Assembly: GCA_949592205.1 (NCBI GenBank)
Contig: CATIUR010000004.1
Coordinates: forward strand, 8,063,001-8,127,000
Direction: 5' to 3'
Length of the DNA: 64,000 nucleotides
DNA from: Helichrysum umbraculigerum
Taxonomy: Eukaryota; Streptophyta; Magnoliopsida; Asterales; Asteraceae
The number at the start of each line of letters is the position of its first letter. Positions within the stretch are counted from its first letter, which is position 1. This document shows, piece after piece, positions 1 to 9,769 of this stretch. The notes below the pieces were generated by a model. That model made no database searches. It was not told the DNA's origin and saw only the letters and a list, made by a program, of their open reading frames with translations. The translations under genes were made by a program, and so were the position numbers.

Positions 1-1206
1 TAATCCAAGATGTTTGATTACCCAAACCTTTCCCGATGCCATATGAAAGCATTTTAGTAGTGACATCAAACTAATCACATTATTCTCTTTCCATTCCCCG
101 AAAAAAATAGTATCATCCGCAAATTGTAAGTCAAGTAATTCATTAGCCACTAAAAGGGTTAATAGACAATTTCGTTACTGTACTTTCCGAAAAAGTTCAA
201 TTTAGTTACCGAACTTTTATTTGGTTCAATTGAATTACTGAACATTTAAATAATTGATCAAATTGTTACTCAAGTTTCTAATCATACACATATTAGTTAC
301 TGTAGTTTACGAAAATGTTCAATTTCGTTATCGAACTTTCATTTTTTTGGAATAAAAAACGAGGATTTTACACTTATAAACCGGTTTTGTAAGTTCAGTA
401 ATTCAATTGAACCAAATAAAAGTTCGGTAATTAAATTGAACTTTTTCGGAAAGTACAGTAACGAAATTGTCTATTAACCCTTAAAACACTATCCAAAATT
501 GATCTTCCGTCCAAAAATGCACTTTGTTCCTCGCCTATAACCGAACCAATGACTCTCTTAACTCTCTCTGCTAACACCTTAGTTACTATTTTGTAGAAGC
601 ACCCGATTAAGCTAATGGGCCTAAAATCCCCAAGGCTAACCGGATTACTTACCTTCGGAATTAAAGATACAAAAGACGCGTTGCAACACCTGCTGATACT
701 TTCGTTCCCCCAAAACCACTCAATCGCCCTCATAAACTCATCCTTCAAAAGGCTCCAATACCGCTTAATGAATCTAAAGTTAAAACCATCGGGTCCCGGA
801 GCCTTCGAACTACCACATTTACTCACCGCCTTCCACACCTCCTCTTCTGTAAAATGAGCCTCAAGAAAATTATGATCCTCTGTCGAAATTCTTTTGAACT
901 TATTGCTCTTGAAAACTGGTCTATTACAATCCTCTTCCGAAAATAATTTCAAAAAATGACCTCTAACAGTCTTCTTAATAATTGTCGGCTCCTCACACCA
1001 CTTCCTATCGATATTCAACCCTAATAACACGCCTTTTCTGTTCCTCTTTCGGACTAACGCATGAAACAACTTCGAATTCTCATCCCCTTCTGCTACCCAT
1101 TTAACCCTAGCCCGTTGTTTCATTATAGCATTCTTCACTTTATTCTTATCCAACCATTTTTTGCGCGATTCCATCCATTTCTCTGTTTCGGAATTAGATA
1201 ATACTC
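1..1206 (-). mobile_element. LINE retrotransposon, reverse-transcriptase part (left fragment)
   Basis: On the minus strand 483-1206 encodes the start of a plant LINE ORF2 reverse transcriptase, with family motifs such as SKAPGPDGF, LIPK, DFRPISLIG and EQSAFLDGRS. On the far side of the MITE at 154-482, positions 1-153 continue the RT and include LQFADDT, the catalytic F/YADD box. The LINE family normally has roughly 110 residues between the DGRSILD region and the ADD box; they are missing here, so the MITE insertion came with, or beside, a deletion. The 3' part of the LINE lies outside the window. The fragment joins the one at 22017-23637 in one reading frame if the copia element and one TSD copy are ignored. 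Not functional. Confidence 0.9.
154..482. mobile_element. Foldback MITE with about 92-bp terminal inverted repeats
   Basis: The first about 92 bases, starting AAGGGTTAATAGAC, are repeated in inverted orientation at the right end with one mismatch that I can see. The middle (about 150 bp) is AT-rich and has no ORF. The flanks are TAAAA on the left and TTAAAA on the right, so the target duplication cannot be fixed and I do not assign a superfamily. It interrupts the LINE RT ORF and supplies the last codons of that ORF. Confidence 0.8.
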
Positions 1207-1723
1207 TGTTGAGACCTGAGTCACTGTCAGATCTGCTCAGAATACAAGTCTTGTGTCACTGCTAGAAGAAGTTCAAGTTCACCGCTGTTAGTTTAGTTTT
1301 AGTCTAACAGTGCCACTGTTGAACGTGTAACTTGTATTGTGTATATACTCAACCTCTGTTAGTTATATACGAATACTACCCCTGTTAGTTATATAGACAA
1401 CCACTGTTGGTTAGATAAAGTTGGTTAGAGTTATATTAGGAGTAGATGAGTATTCCTAATATGTTCTGATTCTGTAAAGGACTCTATATGTTATAAATAG
1501 AGATCCTATAAAACCCTAGAAGATACAATTCATTCTAGTTCTTAGCTTCAAGGTTGTAAACCCTAACACAATTGTATGTTCGTATTATTGATAATAATAT
1601 TGAAGCTTTTGATTAGATATTATCTTTACAAGTTTGTTCTTCAAGTTATTAATAAATTATTCCGCGAGCTTATTAATAATCAATCAAAGTAATACATACT
1701 AAGATCTCTAACTGGGATCATCA
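1207..1723 (+). repeat. Copia 5' LTR
   Basis: 517 bp, TG...CA ends, about 98.5% identical by eye to 21500-22016. It holds a TATA box and seven copies of a CCNCTGTTAG-like motif in its first 200 bp (near 1221, 1256, 1281, 1311, 1352, 1379 and 1401). Confidence 0.96.
1492..1499 (+). promoter_or_regulatory. TATA box of copia 5' LTR
   Basis: TATAAATA, 80-290 bp downstream of the MYB-core-like motif cluster and followed by the presumed R region. The same box is at 21785-21792 in the 3' LTR. Confidence 0.65.
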
Positions 1724-1725
1724 AG

Positions 1726-1737
1726 TGGTATCAGAGC
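1726..1737 (+). promoter_or_regulatory. Copia primer-binding site (initiator tRNA-Met type)
   Basis: TGGTATCAGAGC begins two bases after the end of the 5' LTR. This is the standard plant copia PBS, complementary to the 3' end of initiator tRNA-Met. Confidence 0.92.
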
Positions 1738-1800
1738 TTGATATTGCTTTGATCTTGAAGAAGGTAATTGAATTTCTCAGCTTTTTCAACAAATAACAAG

Positions 1801-4422
1801 ATGTCTACTGAAACAATGGAAGGTATACAAGCTACAAAGATTCCCATGCTCAAACCTGATGAGTTTGAGCTATGGCAGACTAGGATTAGGCAATATATGT
1901 TGCTCACGGATTATATGATGTGGGAGGTGGTTATTAATGGACCAAACTATCCTAAGGATGCAGATGGTAAAAAGGAGGAAAGACCACCACCAAAGTCTGA
2001 TGCAGAGAGGAAAGAAAGAGCAACAGAGTGGAAGGCATTAAGTACTCTACTTTTGTCTATTCCTAATGAGTATCAAAGGAAATTTAAAAACTGTGAAGAT
2101 GCTAGGGTTCTCATGGAAGCAATTGTTAAGAGATTTGGTGGTAATGACAACACCAAGAAGAATAAGAGATCTCTTCTCAAACAACAATTTGAAAACTTTG
2201 CAGGTGTAAAGTCTGAAACTTTGACTCAGACTTTTGACAGATTTCAAAAACTTGTGGGTGATCTTGAAAATCACAATGTCAAGATTGATAAGGATGATTT
2301 GAATAGGAAGTTTCTAAGATCACTAGGTACAGATTGGAATATGTACACCGTGGGACTTAGACAAAGTGCAGATCTTGAAGAAAAGGAGATTGAAGATCTA
2401 TACAATGATCTGAGAAACTTTGAGCCTGAGGTGTTGGCTCTAAAACAGTCCAATGGTAGCTCTAACAATGCTGATTTTGTGTCTGTTGGTGAATCTGGTA
2501 GTTGTAGCACATCTGGTGCTAATGATAATGTCTTGGAAGCTTTCTTTGCAAGCCATGTGAATTCATCCTTAACAACAGAGGATTTGGAACAGGTTAATGA
2601 AGAGGATCTTGAAGAGATGGATTTGAGATGGCAGATGGCTATGATTACTATAAGGGCAAAAAGGTTTATGCAGAGGTCAGGGAACAGAAACTTTACTTAC
2701 AAGAGAGATGGTGTAGCTGGTTTTGACAAGAGCAAGGTGGAATGTTTCAACTGTTACAAGATGGGACACTTTGCTAGAGAATGCAAGAGCACACAGGCTG
2801 GAGGATCTCAGAATACTTCTAATGGTATTGTAAGAAATAGTTCTGGTCCTCAAAGAAGATTGGTACCTGTTCAGAACACCACTTCAGATTCATTGGTTGC
2901 ACAAGATGGAATGGGAGGATTTGACTGGAGTGACCAGGAAGAGCTTGTAGTCAAGAATCAAGCTTTAATGGCTGTCACAGAAGAACCAGAGCCTTCAGAC
3001 ATTCCATATGAGGTACAATCTAAATTATGTTCTCCTACATGCAAGAAAATGGTTAAATTTTATAGGGATCATAATATGGTTGTGTGTAATGAATTGAAAG
3101 CTTGTGAGAAAAAAAGTCAATATGCAACTTTAGCTATTGAAAACTTAGAAAGACAGATAAAAGCTTTTGAAAAGAATGAATCACAATTTCACTTAGATAT
3201 TAAATATCTGAATTGGGAAAAGAAAGTTTTACAAACAAAAGTTGATATGCTAAGTGCAAAGTTGGTTGAGGCAATTTCTGATAAAGAGTCAATAAAATTG
3301 AAAGTTGATGAATTGGAAAATGCTTCAAAAGGTGTTCAAAACTTAATCAAGTCTCAAATTCATGATAAATTAAAAACTGGATTAGGTTACAACCTTAATG
3401 CTGTACCCCCACCTTATAATCATACTTACTTCCCATCTAAAATTGAGTTTGGCTTAGAAAAACTTAAGGTAGATGTGTCTAAGGAGGTTAAAAAGGTAGA
3501 TCCAGTAGTTAATTGTGCTAATAATGTAAATTTTGATAAAGTGGATGTATCTGATTGGACTGAAGAAGATGAGAGTGATAGTGATAGCTCATCTAGTGGT
3601 AATTCTATGGATGGTTGTATTAAGCCTATTACTGGTTTAGTTTCTGAACTAAATAGTACTAAACTAGAAGAGGGTAAAAAGCTATTTGTTGAGAAAGCAA
3701 AGGCTCAGATAGATCAAGTTAGAAAAACCAATAAATCTAGATCTGGTCTAGGTTATGTGCACAAAAGAGTCATTCCTGAATCAAAAGATAAGTTAAAAGG
3801 TAAATCTGAGTGTGATAAATGTGCATGTAAATCAAATCATGTAAACAAATCCATTCCTAGGGGTAATAAGAGAAATTGGAACCAATTGGTTTCACAAAGG
3901 CTGGGTAATGGGTTTGAATGTGCGAAAAGAAAATCATGTTTTATTTGTGGTAGGTATAATCATCTTCAACAGGACTGTTACTACAATCCTAAAAATAATA
4001 GGAACAGTGGTAAAGGACAAATGTTGAAAATTAAGCCAAACAGAGGCAAGGCTGCAGCCCCTGTTAATGCTACAGCAGTGCCACTGTCAAAGGCTAACAG
4101 AGGTAAGACAAGAACAGGGGAGGGTTTGACCACTGTCAGGCATGGTACCTCTGCTGGTATTAAACATTTCAAAAGAATGTTTATACCAAGTAAAGCTACC
4201 ACTGCTAGGGTAATAAATACGAATTTGAAGGTGACCACTGTCAGACCATTAACCCCTGTCAGGTCTAAAACAGATTGTTTTTGGGAACATAAGAATGCAT
4301 CCACATCAAAGGAATCCAAAATCAATGGAGCATTGAGATCAATCACCTTTAGAAGGGTTGATGTCAAAAATGCTCATGGGAAACCCAAAGCCAAATTGGT
4401 TTGGGTTCCCAAGAGAAACTAA
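1801..4422 (+). CDS. gag: Copia Gag with long C-terminal extension
   Basis: 873 codons from the ATG at 1801; the open frame extends upstream only with a TTG, and the ATG is 63 bp past the PBS. Gag forms the particle and packages the RNA. The N-terminal half has the copia gag fold (the WQTRIRQYML region, then the LLKQQFENF region). A CCHC zinc knuckle, CFNCYKMGHFAREC, lies at about residues 315-328. A second one, CFICGRYNHLQQDC, lies near residue 713 after some 380 residues of charged, partly coiled-coil sequence; two knuckles so far apart is unusual. The ORF ends in TAA at 4420, in frame with the protease that follows. In related copia elements gag and pol form one ORF, so this stop is either damage or a readthrough site. 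Confidence 0.9.
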   Translation: MSTETMEGIQATKIPMLKPDEFELWQTRIRQYMLLTDYMMWEVVINGPNYPKDADGKKEERPPPKSDAERKERATEWKALSTLLLSIPNEYQRKFKNCEDARVLMEAIVKRFGGNDNTKKNKRSLLKQQFENFAGVKSETLTQTFDRFQKLVGDLENHNVKIDKDDLNRKFLRSLGTDWNMYTVGLRQSADLEEKEIEDLYNDLRNFEPEVLALKQSNGSSNNADFVSVGESGSCSTSGANDNVLEAFFASHVNSSLTTEDLEQVNEEDLEEMDLRWQMAMITIRAKRFMQRSGNRNFTYKRDGVAGFDKSKVECFNCYKMGHFARECKSTQAGGSQNTSNGIVRNSSGPQRRLVPVQNTTSDSLVAQDGMGGFDWSDQEELVVKNQALMAVTEEPEPSDIPYEVQSKLCSPTCKKMVKFYRDHNMVVCNELKACEKKSQYATLAIENLERQIKAFEKNESQFHLDIKYLNWEKKVLQTKVDMLSAKLVEAISDKESIKLKVDELENASKGVQNLIKSQIHDKLKTGLGYNLNAVPPPYNHTYFPSKIEFGLEKLKVDVSKEVKKVDPVVNCANNVNFDKVDVSDWTEEDESDSDSSSSGNSMDGCIKPITGLVSELNSTKLEEGKKLFVEKAKAQIDQVRKTNKSRSGLGYVHKRVIPESKDKLKGKSECDKCACKSNHVNKSIPRGNKRNWNQLVSQRLGNGFECAKRKSCFICGRYNHLQQDCYYNPKNNRNSGKGQMLKIKPNRGKAAAPVNATAVPLSKANRGKTRTGEGLTTVRHGTSAGIKHFKRMFIPSKATTARVINTNLKVTTVRPLTPVRSKTDCFWEHKNASTSKESKINGALRSITFRRVDVKNAHGKPKAKLVWVPKRN

Positions 4423-6186
4423 TATTTTCTCTTTTTATATGTGCAGGGCAAGCCAAAGAGCTTATGGCACATTGATTCTGGTTGCTCAAGGCACATGACT
4501 GGAGATAGGGAAAAGCTGCAGAACTTCAAAGCATTTGATGGAGGAGATGTAGCATTTGGCAGCAATCCTAAAGGAGGAAAGATCACTGGAAAAGGTAAGG
4601 TAAAAAGCAGTAAGCTCACTTTCAATGATGTGTATTATGTTGAGCAATTGAGATATAATTTGCTTAGTGTGAGTCAAATCACAGATAAGCAAAATCCTGT
4701 TTATTTCACTGACACATAATGCCTTATACTTTCTGAAAAACTCAAAATACCTGAAGGTAAAATATTAATGAGAGTTCCAAGAAAGGATAATGTATACTGT
4801 AGTGATTTAAACAAGATGGAATCTCAAGATGTTAACTGTCTTATTTCTAAAGCTACTATTTCTGAATCTGAACTATGGCACAGGAGGATGTGTCACTTGA
4901 ATTACAAGACCATGAATAAACTTGTTAGGAATAGGCTAGTGAGAGGCTTACCTGAAAAGTTATTTGAATGTAGTGATCACTGTGTAGCTTGTCTCAAAGG
5001 CAAGCAACACAAGAGATCATCAGATGTGATAATGGGACAGAATTTAAGAATCATGAGATGAATAAGTTATGTGAGGATAAAGGTATAGAAAGACAGTTTA
5101 GTGCACCTAGGACTCCACAACAAAATGGAGTAGCTGAAAGGAGGAATAGGACACTAATTGAGGCTGCTAGAAGCATGCTAGCAGATGCTAAACTTCCAAT
5201 GTCCTTTTGGGCAGAGGCAGTCAGCACTGCTTGTTATGTTTTGAATAGGATTTTGATCATTAAACCTCATAACAAGACACCCTATGAGTTATTCTTTAAG
5301 AGAAAACCTTTGGTTAGCTTTTTAAAACCATTTGGATGTCCTTGTACTGTCTTAAATACCAGGGATCACCTTGGTAAGTTTCAGAGTAAGGTAGATGAGG
5401 CTGTGTTTGTTGGATACTCTTATTCAAAGCAAGGCTTATAGAGTATTTAATAAAAGGACTAGGATCATAGAGGAGACCATGGATGTGACCTTTAATGAAA
5501 ATACATCAAATATAGAAGGAAAAGGTCCAGAAGTATTGTTTGATATTGATGCACTAACCCATGCTTTTAAATATCCAGATTTGTCGACTAGTGCAGGTAC
5601 AGATGCAGGTAATGATGCAGGTGAAGATGGGCCTTCAAGCTCAAGTCAGACTAAAAAGGATGACTTGAAGTATGTACTGTTTCCTATTTGGTCTCCAGAT
5701 CCACCAGCAGCATTCCAATCAGAGCAACAAGAGAAAGATGGACCTTCAGATGATACAAGTGGGTCAACTGGCAAAAATGATTTAAACAAGGATGAAGATG
5801 GTTCAACTCCAACATCAAGGGGTTCTCATACAGATTTAGAGCATGATTCAGAAGGAGAGCATGAATCTCCAAAGTATTTTGAACAAAGTCCTCCATTTCA
5901 AGTCTTGGAAAGGACTTCTTTGTCAGATTCTGAAACAACTCCAAAGCCTTCAAAAGACAGAGAGGAAAGAGATTCTTTTTCAAAATCTGAGATGGATAAT
6001 CTTTTAGGTCCAAATTTGGAAAGAGAACTACTTGATACATCTACATCTAAGTATCTGGTTCATAAAAATCATTCCTTGGATTTGGTCATTGGTGATATTA
6101 GCTCTTCTGTTCAGACTAGACATCAAACCAAGGTAAGAGAAGAAGATTTACATACTTCACTATATGTTTGTTTTCTTTCTCAGATG
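4423..6186 (+). pseudogene. pol: Copia pol, first part: protease and integrase, broken
   Basis: In the gag frame the protease follows, with DSGCSRHMTG from about 4474 (DSG is the catalytic aspartate motif). An in-frame TAA at 4717 stops it. The GAG-pre-integrase zinc region (LWHRRMCHLNY...CVACLKGK) runs to about 5020. There the frame shifts, and the first part of the integrase core is missing: sequence jumps from the zinc region to the RCDNGTEF box, so the first catalytic Asp is lost. The rest of the core (PQQNGVAERRNRTL) reads to about 5430, where a second frameshift restores the first frame. A Ser/Asp-rich linker follows until the TR-GAG element starts after 6186. It continues at 15398. Not functional. 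Confidence 0.92.
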
Positions 6187-6342
6187 TGTAACACCCGGTC
6201 AAAAAGTCAAATTTCGCGCCGATTTTTAAACTTCGAATAATTACATTTTATAGTTCAAGTGAAATATTTTTATTAAAAATATTTACAAAACAACTTAAAC
6301 AAAATTATAGATTTAAAGTAATAAATCTACATTTTAATCAGG

Positions 6343-6388
6343 TATAAAATCACGGACATTTTGTACTGTGGTTGGAGACCACAGTACA
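6343..6388 (+). promoter_or_regulatory. TATA-like box followed by an 11-bp stem-loop
   Basis: TATAAAA at 6343-6349 is followed 12 bases later by TGTACTGTGGT, a 5-base loop and ACCACAGTACA (6362-6388). A start about 30 bp after the TATA box would lie within this hairpin. The same arrangement is in the 3' LTR near 12630-12675. The promoter role is inferred. Confidence 0.45.
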
Positions 6389-6798
6389 CGAGTCAGGGAT
6401 CTGAGTTCAAATAAAAACCCAAATCCCTCCTCATTCCACCCCATTCTCATCCTCTCACTTTCTCTCTCTTCTCTAATTTTTCTCTCATCTCTCTCTCTCT
6501 CTAACACCACACCACCGCCACCATAATCCGCCAAAAACCACCGTCAAACGACCTCCAACCTCAAAGCTCCTTTAGGGAAAAACGATCACCATGCCACGAT
6601 CTACAATCCTATCTTTTCGGATTCTCCTCGCGCGGATTTGTAAGTTTCCGACAATTCTCGAAATCTCTCAAAACTTTGTTATTTTGCTTGTTTGCGGTTT
6701 AGATAAGCTTAAAATACTTAATTATGGGTTGGGTAAAAGAATCGGACTCAACGGAGGCCGGAAAACTCGTTTCCGACTCAAACTCCGGCGAACAGTCC

Positions 6799-7062
6799 GC
6801 TACGTCGCAGGGACCAAAAACAGTGCTGCGACGTCACAGCCAACGTCGCAGCCAACGTCGCAAAAACATCTCAACGTCGCATGATGCGACGTAACAACCT
6901 ACGTCGCAGTAAATCTTAAACGTCGCACATTGCGACGTAACACACAATGTCGCACTAAATTGCGACGTCGCACATAGCGACGCAAGACCCTACGTCGCAT
7001 CTGACGTCGCAGCTGACGTCGCATCTGACGTCGCATCTGACGTCGCATCTGACGTCGCAGAA
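6799..7062 (+). repeat. ACGTCGCA array in the LTR
   Basis: About 18 copies of ACGTCGCA or its reverse complement in about 260 bp, ending in tandem 12-bp units CTGACGTCGCAT/G. Pairs in opposite orientation form hairpins, e.g. ACGTCGCATgATGCGACGT (6874-6892) and ACGTCGCA-cat-TGCGACGT (6920-6938). The core ACGT inside TGACGTCG is a bZIP-type site. The 3' LTR has one 12-bp unit fewer (array about 13087-13335). Confidence 0.85.
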
Positions 7063-7189
7063 CCTTAAAAACCTATGTTTTTCACTAAGTATTGACAACC
7101 AAATTTTACCACTCGATTTTTACCCGAATTTAGATTTCGAATACGTTTTCTTTAAAGTAAAGTAGTAGAAATAAAAATTTTCCAAGCTG

Positions 7190-7290
7190 ACCTGGCAGCT
7201 CGACCCCAGCCAGGGGCTCTGCCCCTTGGACCCCGCCAGGGGTTGCCACCCCTTGGACCCCGCTATCAGGGGCGCTGCCCCCTAACCCCC
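7190..7290 (+). repeat. GC-rich stem-loop block
   Basis: Three successive short stem-loops of the type CAGGGGCtctGCCCCTTG, each followed by GACCCC or a similar run. It is much more GC-rich than its surroundings. Repeated in the 3' LTR at about 13465-13565. Confidence 0.6.
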
Positions 7291-7560
7291 GTACACGGTC
7301 TTTAAAACCAAGCGACAAACAAACATTCGAACGACTTACTTGGTCAGACTATTTGATCTCGTACTTATACAACCTCACGTGTTTAGGACATTAGAAGGTT
7401 ACCATTCGGACGACGCGCATATCATCGTATCGCTAACAACTCACAGGTGAGTTTCAAAGCCCCACTCTTTCAACTGTTTTACTACTTTCGGGGTGAAACA
7501 CATGCTCAATTGCTGTTTTCAAATCATATTAACAATCGTTTATAACTTACAACTATTTAT

Positions 7561-8741
7561 ATTACTGTATGTAATACGAAATGTGTAATACTTAGGAATT
7601 ACACCCGCAATATTGTTTTAGAACAATATCAATACTTAACCTAGATAGGTTACAATCGTACCCGGTTAGGTTGTTGGAAAACGATTATCAACACATAACT
7701 TGATTTAGTTATCACAATCTTTTGGCCATATTGTCACGGGACAATATCATTGAATACATTAGAACTAGTTAGTTCTACCTACACTGAACAACATCTATAC
7801 TGTTACAAGTTTAGTTATTCTTTAAGAACTAAAACTGTCGACACACTCCATTAGCATTAGAATGGGAACTGAACTTAAGTGAACATTTTCCCAAGACTCT
7901 GTTATATATACTTGCTAGGCTTTAGGCTAGGAGTATACAATATTATCACAAGTTAGTACAGACTCCTTATATCAAAACGACTCAACTGGTGACGACTCTG
8001 GCTCAGGATGTAATCCAACCAGGGATGGTCCCCCGGCCCAGGATGTAATCCAACCGTGGGGGTGTCACCTGATGAATATCCACATACTATTATACGATCT
8101 ACTTAGTCAGGCACGTCGAGTACTGCTGGCTCTCAAACAACTTAGTCGGGCATGTCGTTGTACTGCCGGCTCAATTACAAATTGCTTGCGAGCAACTTCA
8201 AAAACGATGCCGCGGTATTGCAGCGGGCACCAAACGATGCCACGGTAAAGTGGGCACAAAACAAAACCACGGTATTGCAGTGGACGAAACTTCAATCAAC
8301 GGATCAGCGAGTTATACTCGGGATTCACAATAAGTTAACGGATCGGTGGTGCTGCCACGCGAGGCCGTTAGCTCAATTCATGTCCGGGTTAGCTTATGCT
8401 AATCGGGTAAACGGACACACTAAACATTCAAACATAGATCTGCGGATCTACAATCACTTGTTGCTGGATGCAACACTTCATATATTAAATCATAGTTCTG
8501 CGGGACTACAGTTACTTACTATCATATGACGTGGTCATACAGTTATTTGGCTACAACTTAGGCAGGTATTGCCTCCCGTTATACACTTACTCATACCAGA
8601 TAGGTATTCAGGCTCGGTATGCCTCAATTATTGTGTACTTAGGTACGGACTACAATTGCTTAGGTATTAGATACCTAAACTTTCGAATTACACATTGGTA
8701 ATTACAACTACAATTTGCTACAAATCAGAATCGTGGATTCT
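7561..8741 (+). repeat. Short inverted repeats filling the LTR 3' half
   Basis: Examples: ATATTGTT-ttag-AACAATAT (7610-7629), AACCT-agat-AGGTT (7638-7651), ATAACT-tgattt-AGTTAT (7695-7712), ATATTGT-cacggg-ACAATAT (7728-7747), TAGAACT-agtt-AGTTCTA (7760-7777), TTAGGTAT-tag-ATACCTAA (8660-8678), AGAATC-gtg-GATTCT (8727-8741). Centres are mostly 22-35 nt apart. Same pattern as the leader array. Confidence 0.7.
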
Positions 8742-9125
8742 GAACAATTTCTCAAAACATACAGGATTTATACTTTATGTATTCAACTAACAAACCTATG
8801 AACTCACCAGCTTTATAGCTGACCTGTTTTAGCATGTGTTCTCAGGTGCCCAGCAGGATTAGGATTACTACAAGATCTTACTAGTTCGAGTCGCATATTT
8901 TCAACAAATGGGACTACTCTGCATTTACTTTCATATTTTCCAATTATGTATTTGGAATTTGTTGTTAAACTTATAACGTTGTAAACATTTTTATTTACGA
9001 AATATATAACCATTTTCAAACGTCTCATTTAGAGTCGTTCATTATGTATCTTATGCTGTGATATTTGATTTAGTAACACCCGACCCGACAGCTTCCGCAA
9101 ACCGAAATTTGAGGGTGTTACAGAT

Positions 9126-9138
9126 TGGTATCAGAGCC
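9126..9138 (+). promoter_or_regulatory. TR-GAG primer-binding site
   Basis: TGGTATCAGAGCC three bases after the LTR end; initiator tRNA-Met type. Confidence 0.9.
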
Positions 9139-9769
9139 TAAGGTTATAGTGAACTAGGTTGCATTTAGTGGGCCTAGACTATGACCGTTAGGCAGTATTC
9201 CTCATTAGGTATGACTGGTTCAGGAATTACATCATACGAGTTTAATTTAACATAGCGTAGCTAACTATGTACAATTAAATAAAGATGATGTAAGATCTGA
9301 AAGGGGTTATACTGAAACAGGAATGCATAGTTGACTCTGATTGTTATGTGCTAGACATCCTAGGCTATTATATGTACTGTAGGTATATATGAATAGGCCT
9401 TACATGTATACTATTTCTACGTATCAAATATATACTGAGAATATACAACTCAATTCCGCTGTACCATCATTTACTCGTGAAAAGGCACATCGCCGTCCTC
9501 CTAACTATCACGACTCGACACTTTTCTCCTCATGTACGCATAGGAGCATATCACATATATCACCGAACCTCGGGAAGGAGGTACAACTATATTCAATGGG
9601 AATGGAAACCCACACATGCTAAACGTCCACAAAATTTAAAACAAACAAACGAATCTTTCACCTTTGACCGTACTGGTCACAATTGGATTAGTGATTGACT
9701 AAGTCCACAATAACTTAATTATCTCAATCACAACTTGATCATTTAGATCAATCAATTCAATACCTCAGT

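Larger units (their letters stand above)
6187..9122 (+). repeat. TR-GAG 5' LTR
   Basis: 2936 bp. In order: TATA-like TATAAAA (6343-6349) beside an 11-bp hairpin, a CT-rich stretch (6420-6510), an ACGTCGCA array (about 6799-7062), a GC-rich block of short stem-loops (7190-7290), then about 1.4 kb packed with short inverted repeats (7561-8741). Short ORFs on both strands recur in the other LTR only because the LTRs are identical, so I do not call them genes. Confidence 0.95.

Noticed and set aside
3981..4367. 128-codon minus-strand ORF under the copia gag tail, and similar opposite-strand ORFs at 5684, 18611, 20352 and 46100
   Set aside because: Mirror frames of Lys/Glu- or Ser-rich coding sequence; hydrophobic Leu/Phe-rich products without start context.
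4423..4440. Intron between gag and protease, because TATATGTGCAG looks like an acceptor
   Set aside because: The frame continues through it except for the single TAA, and there is no matching donor upstream.
8152..8529. 125-codon plus-strand ORF in the TR-GAG LTR (again at 14427-14804), and small ORFs at 7130, 8107 and 8813
   Set aside because: They occur twice only because the two LTRs are identical copies. No retroelement or host motif; the region is made of short inverted repeats.
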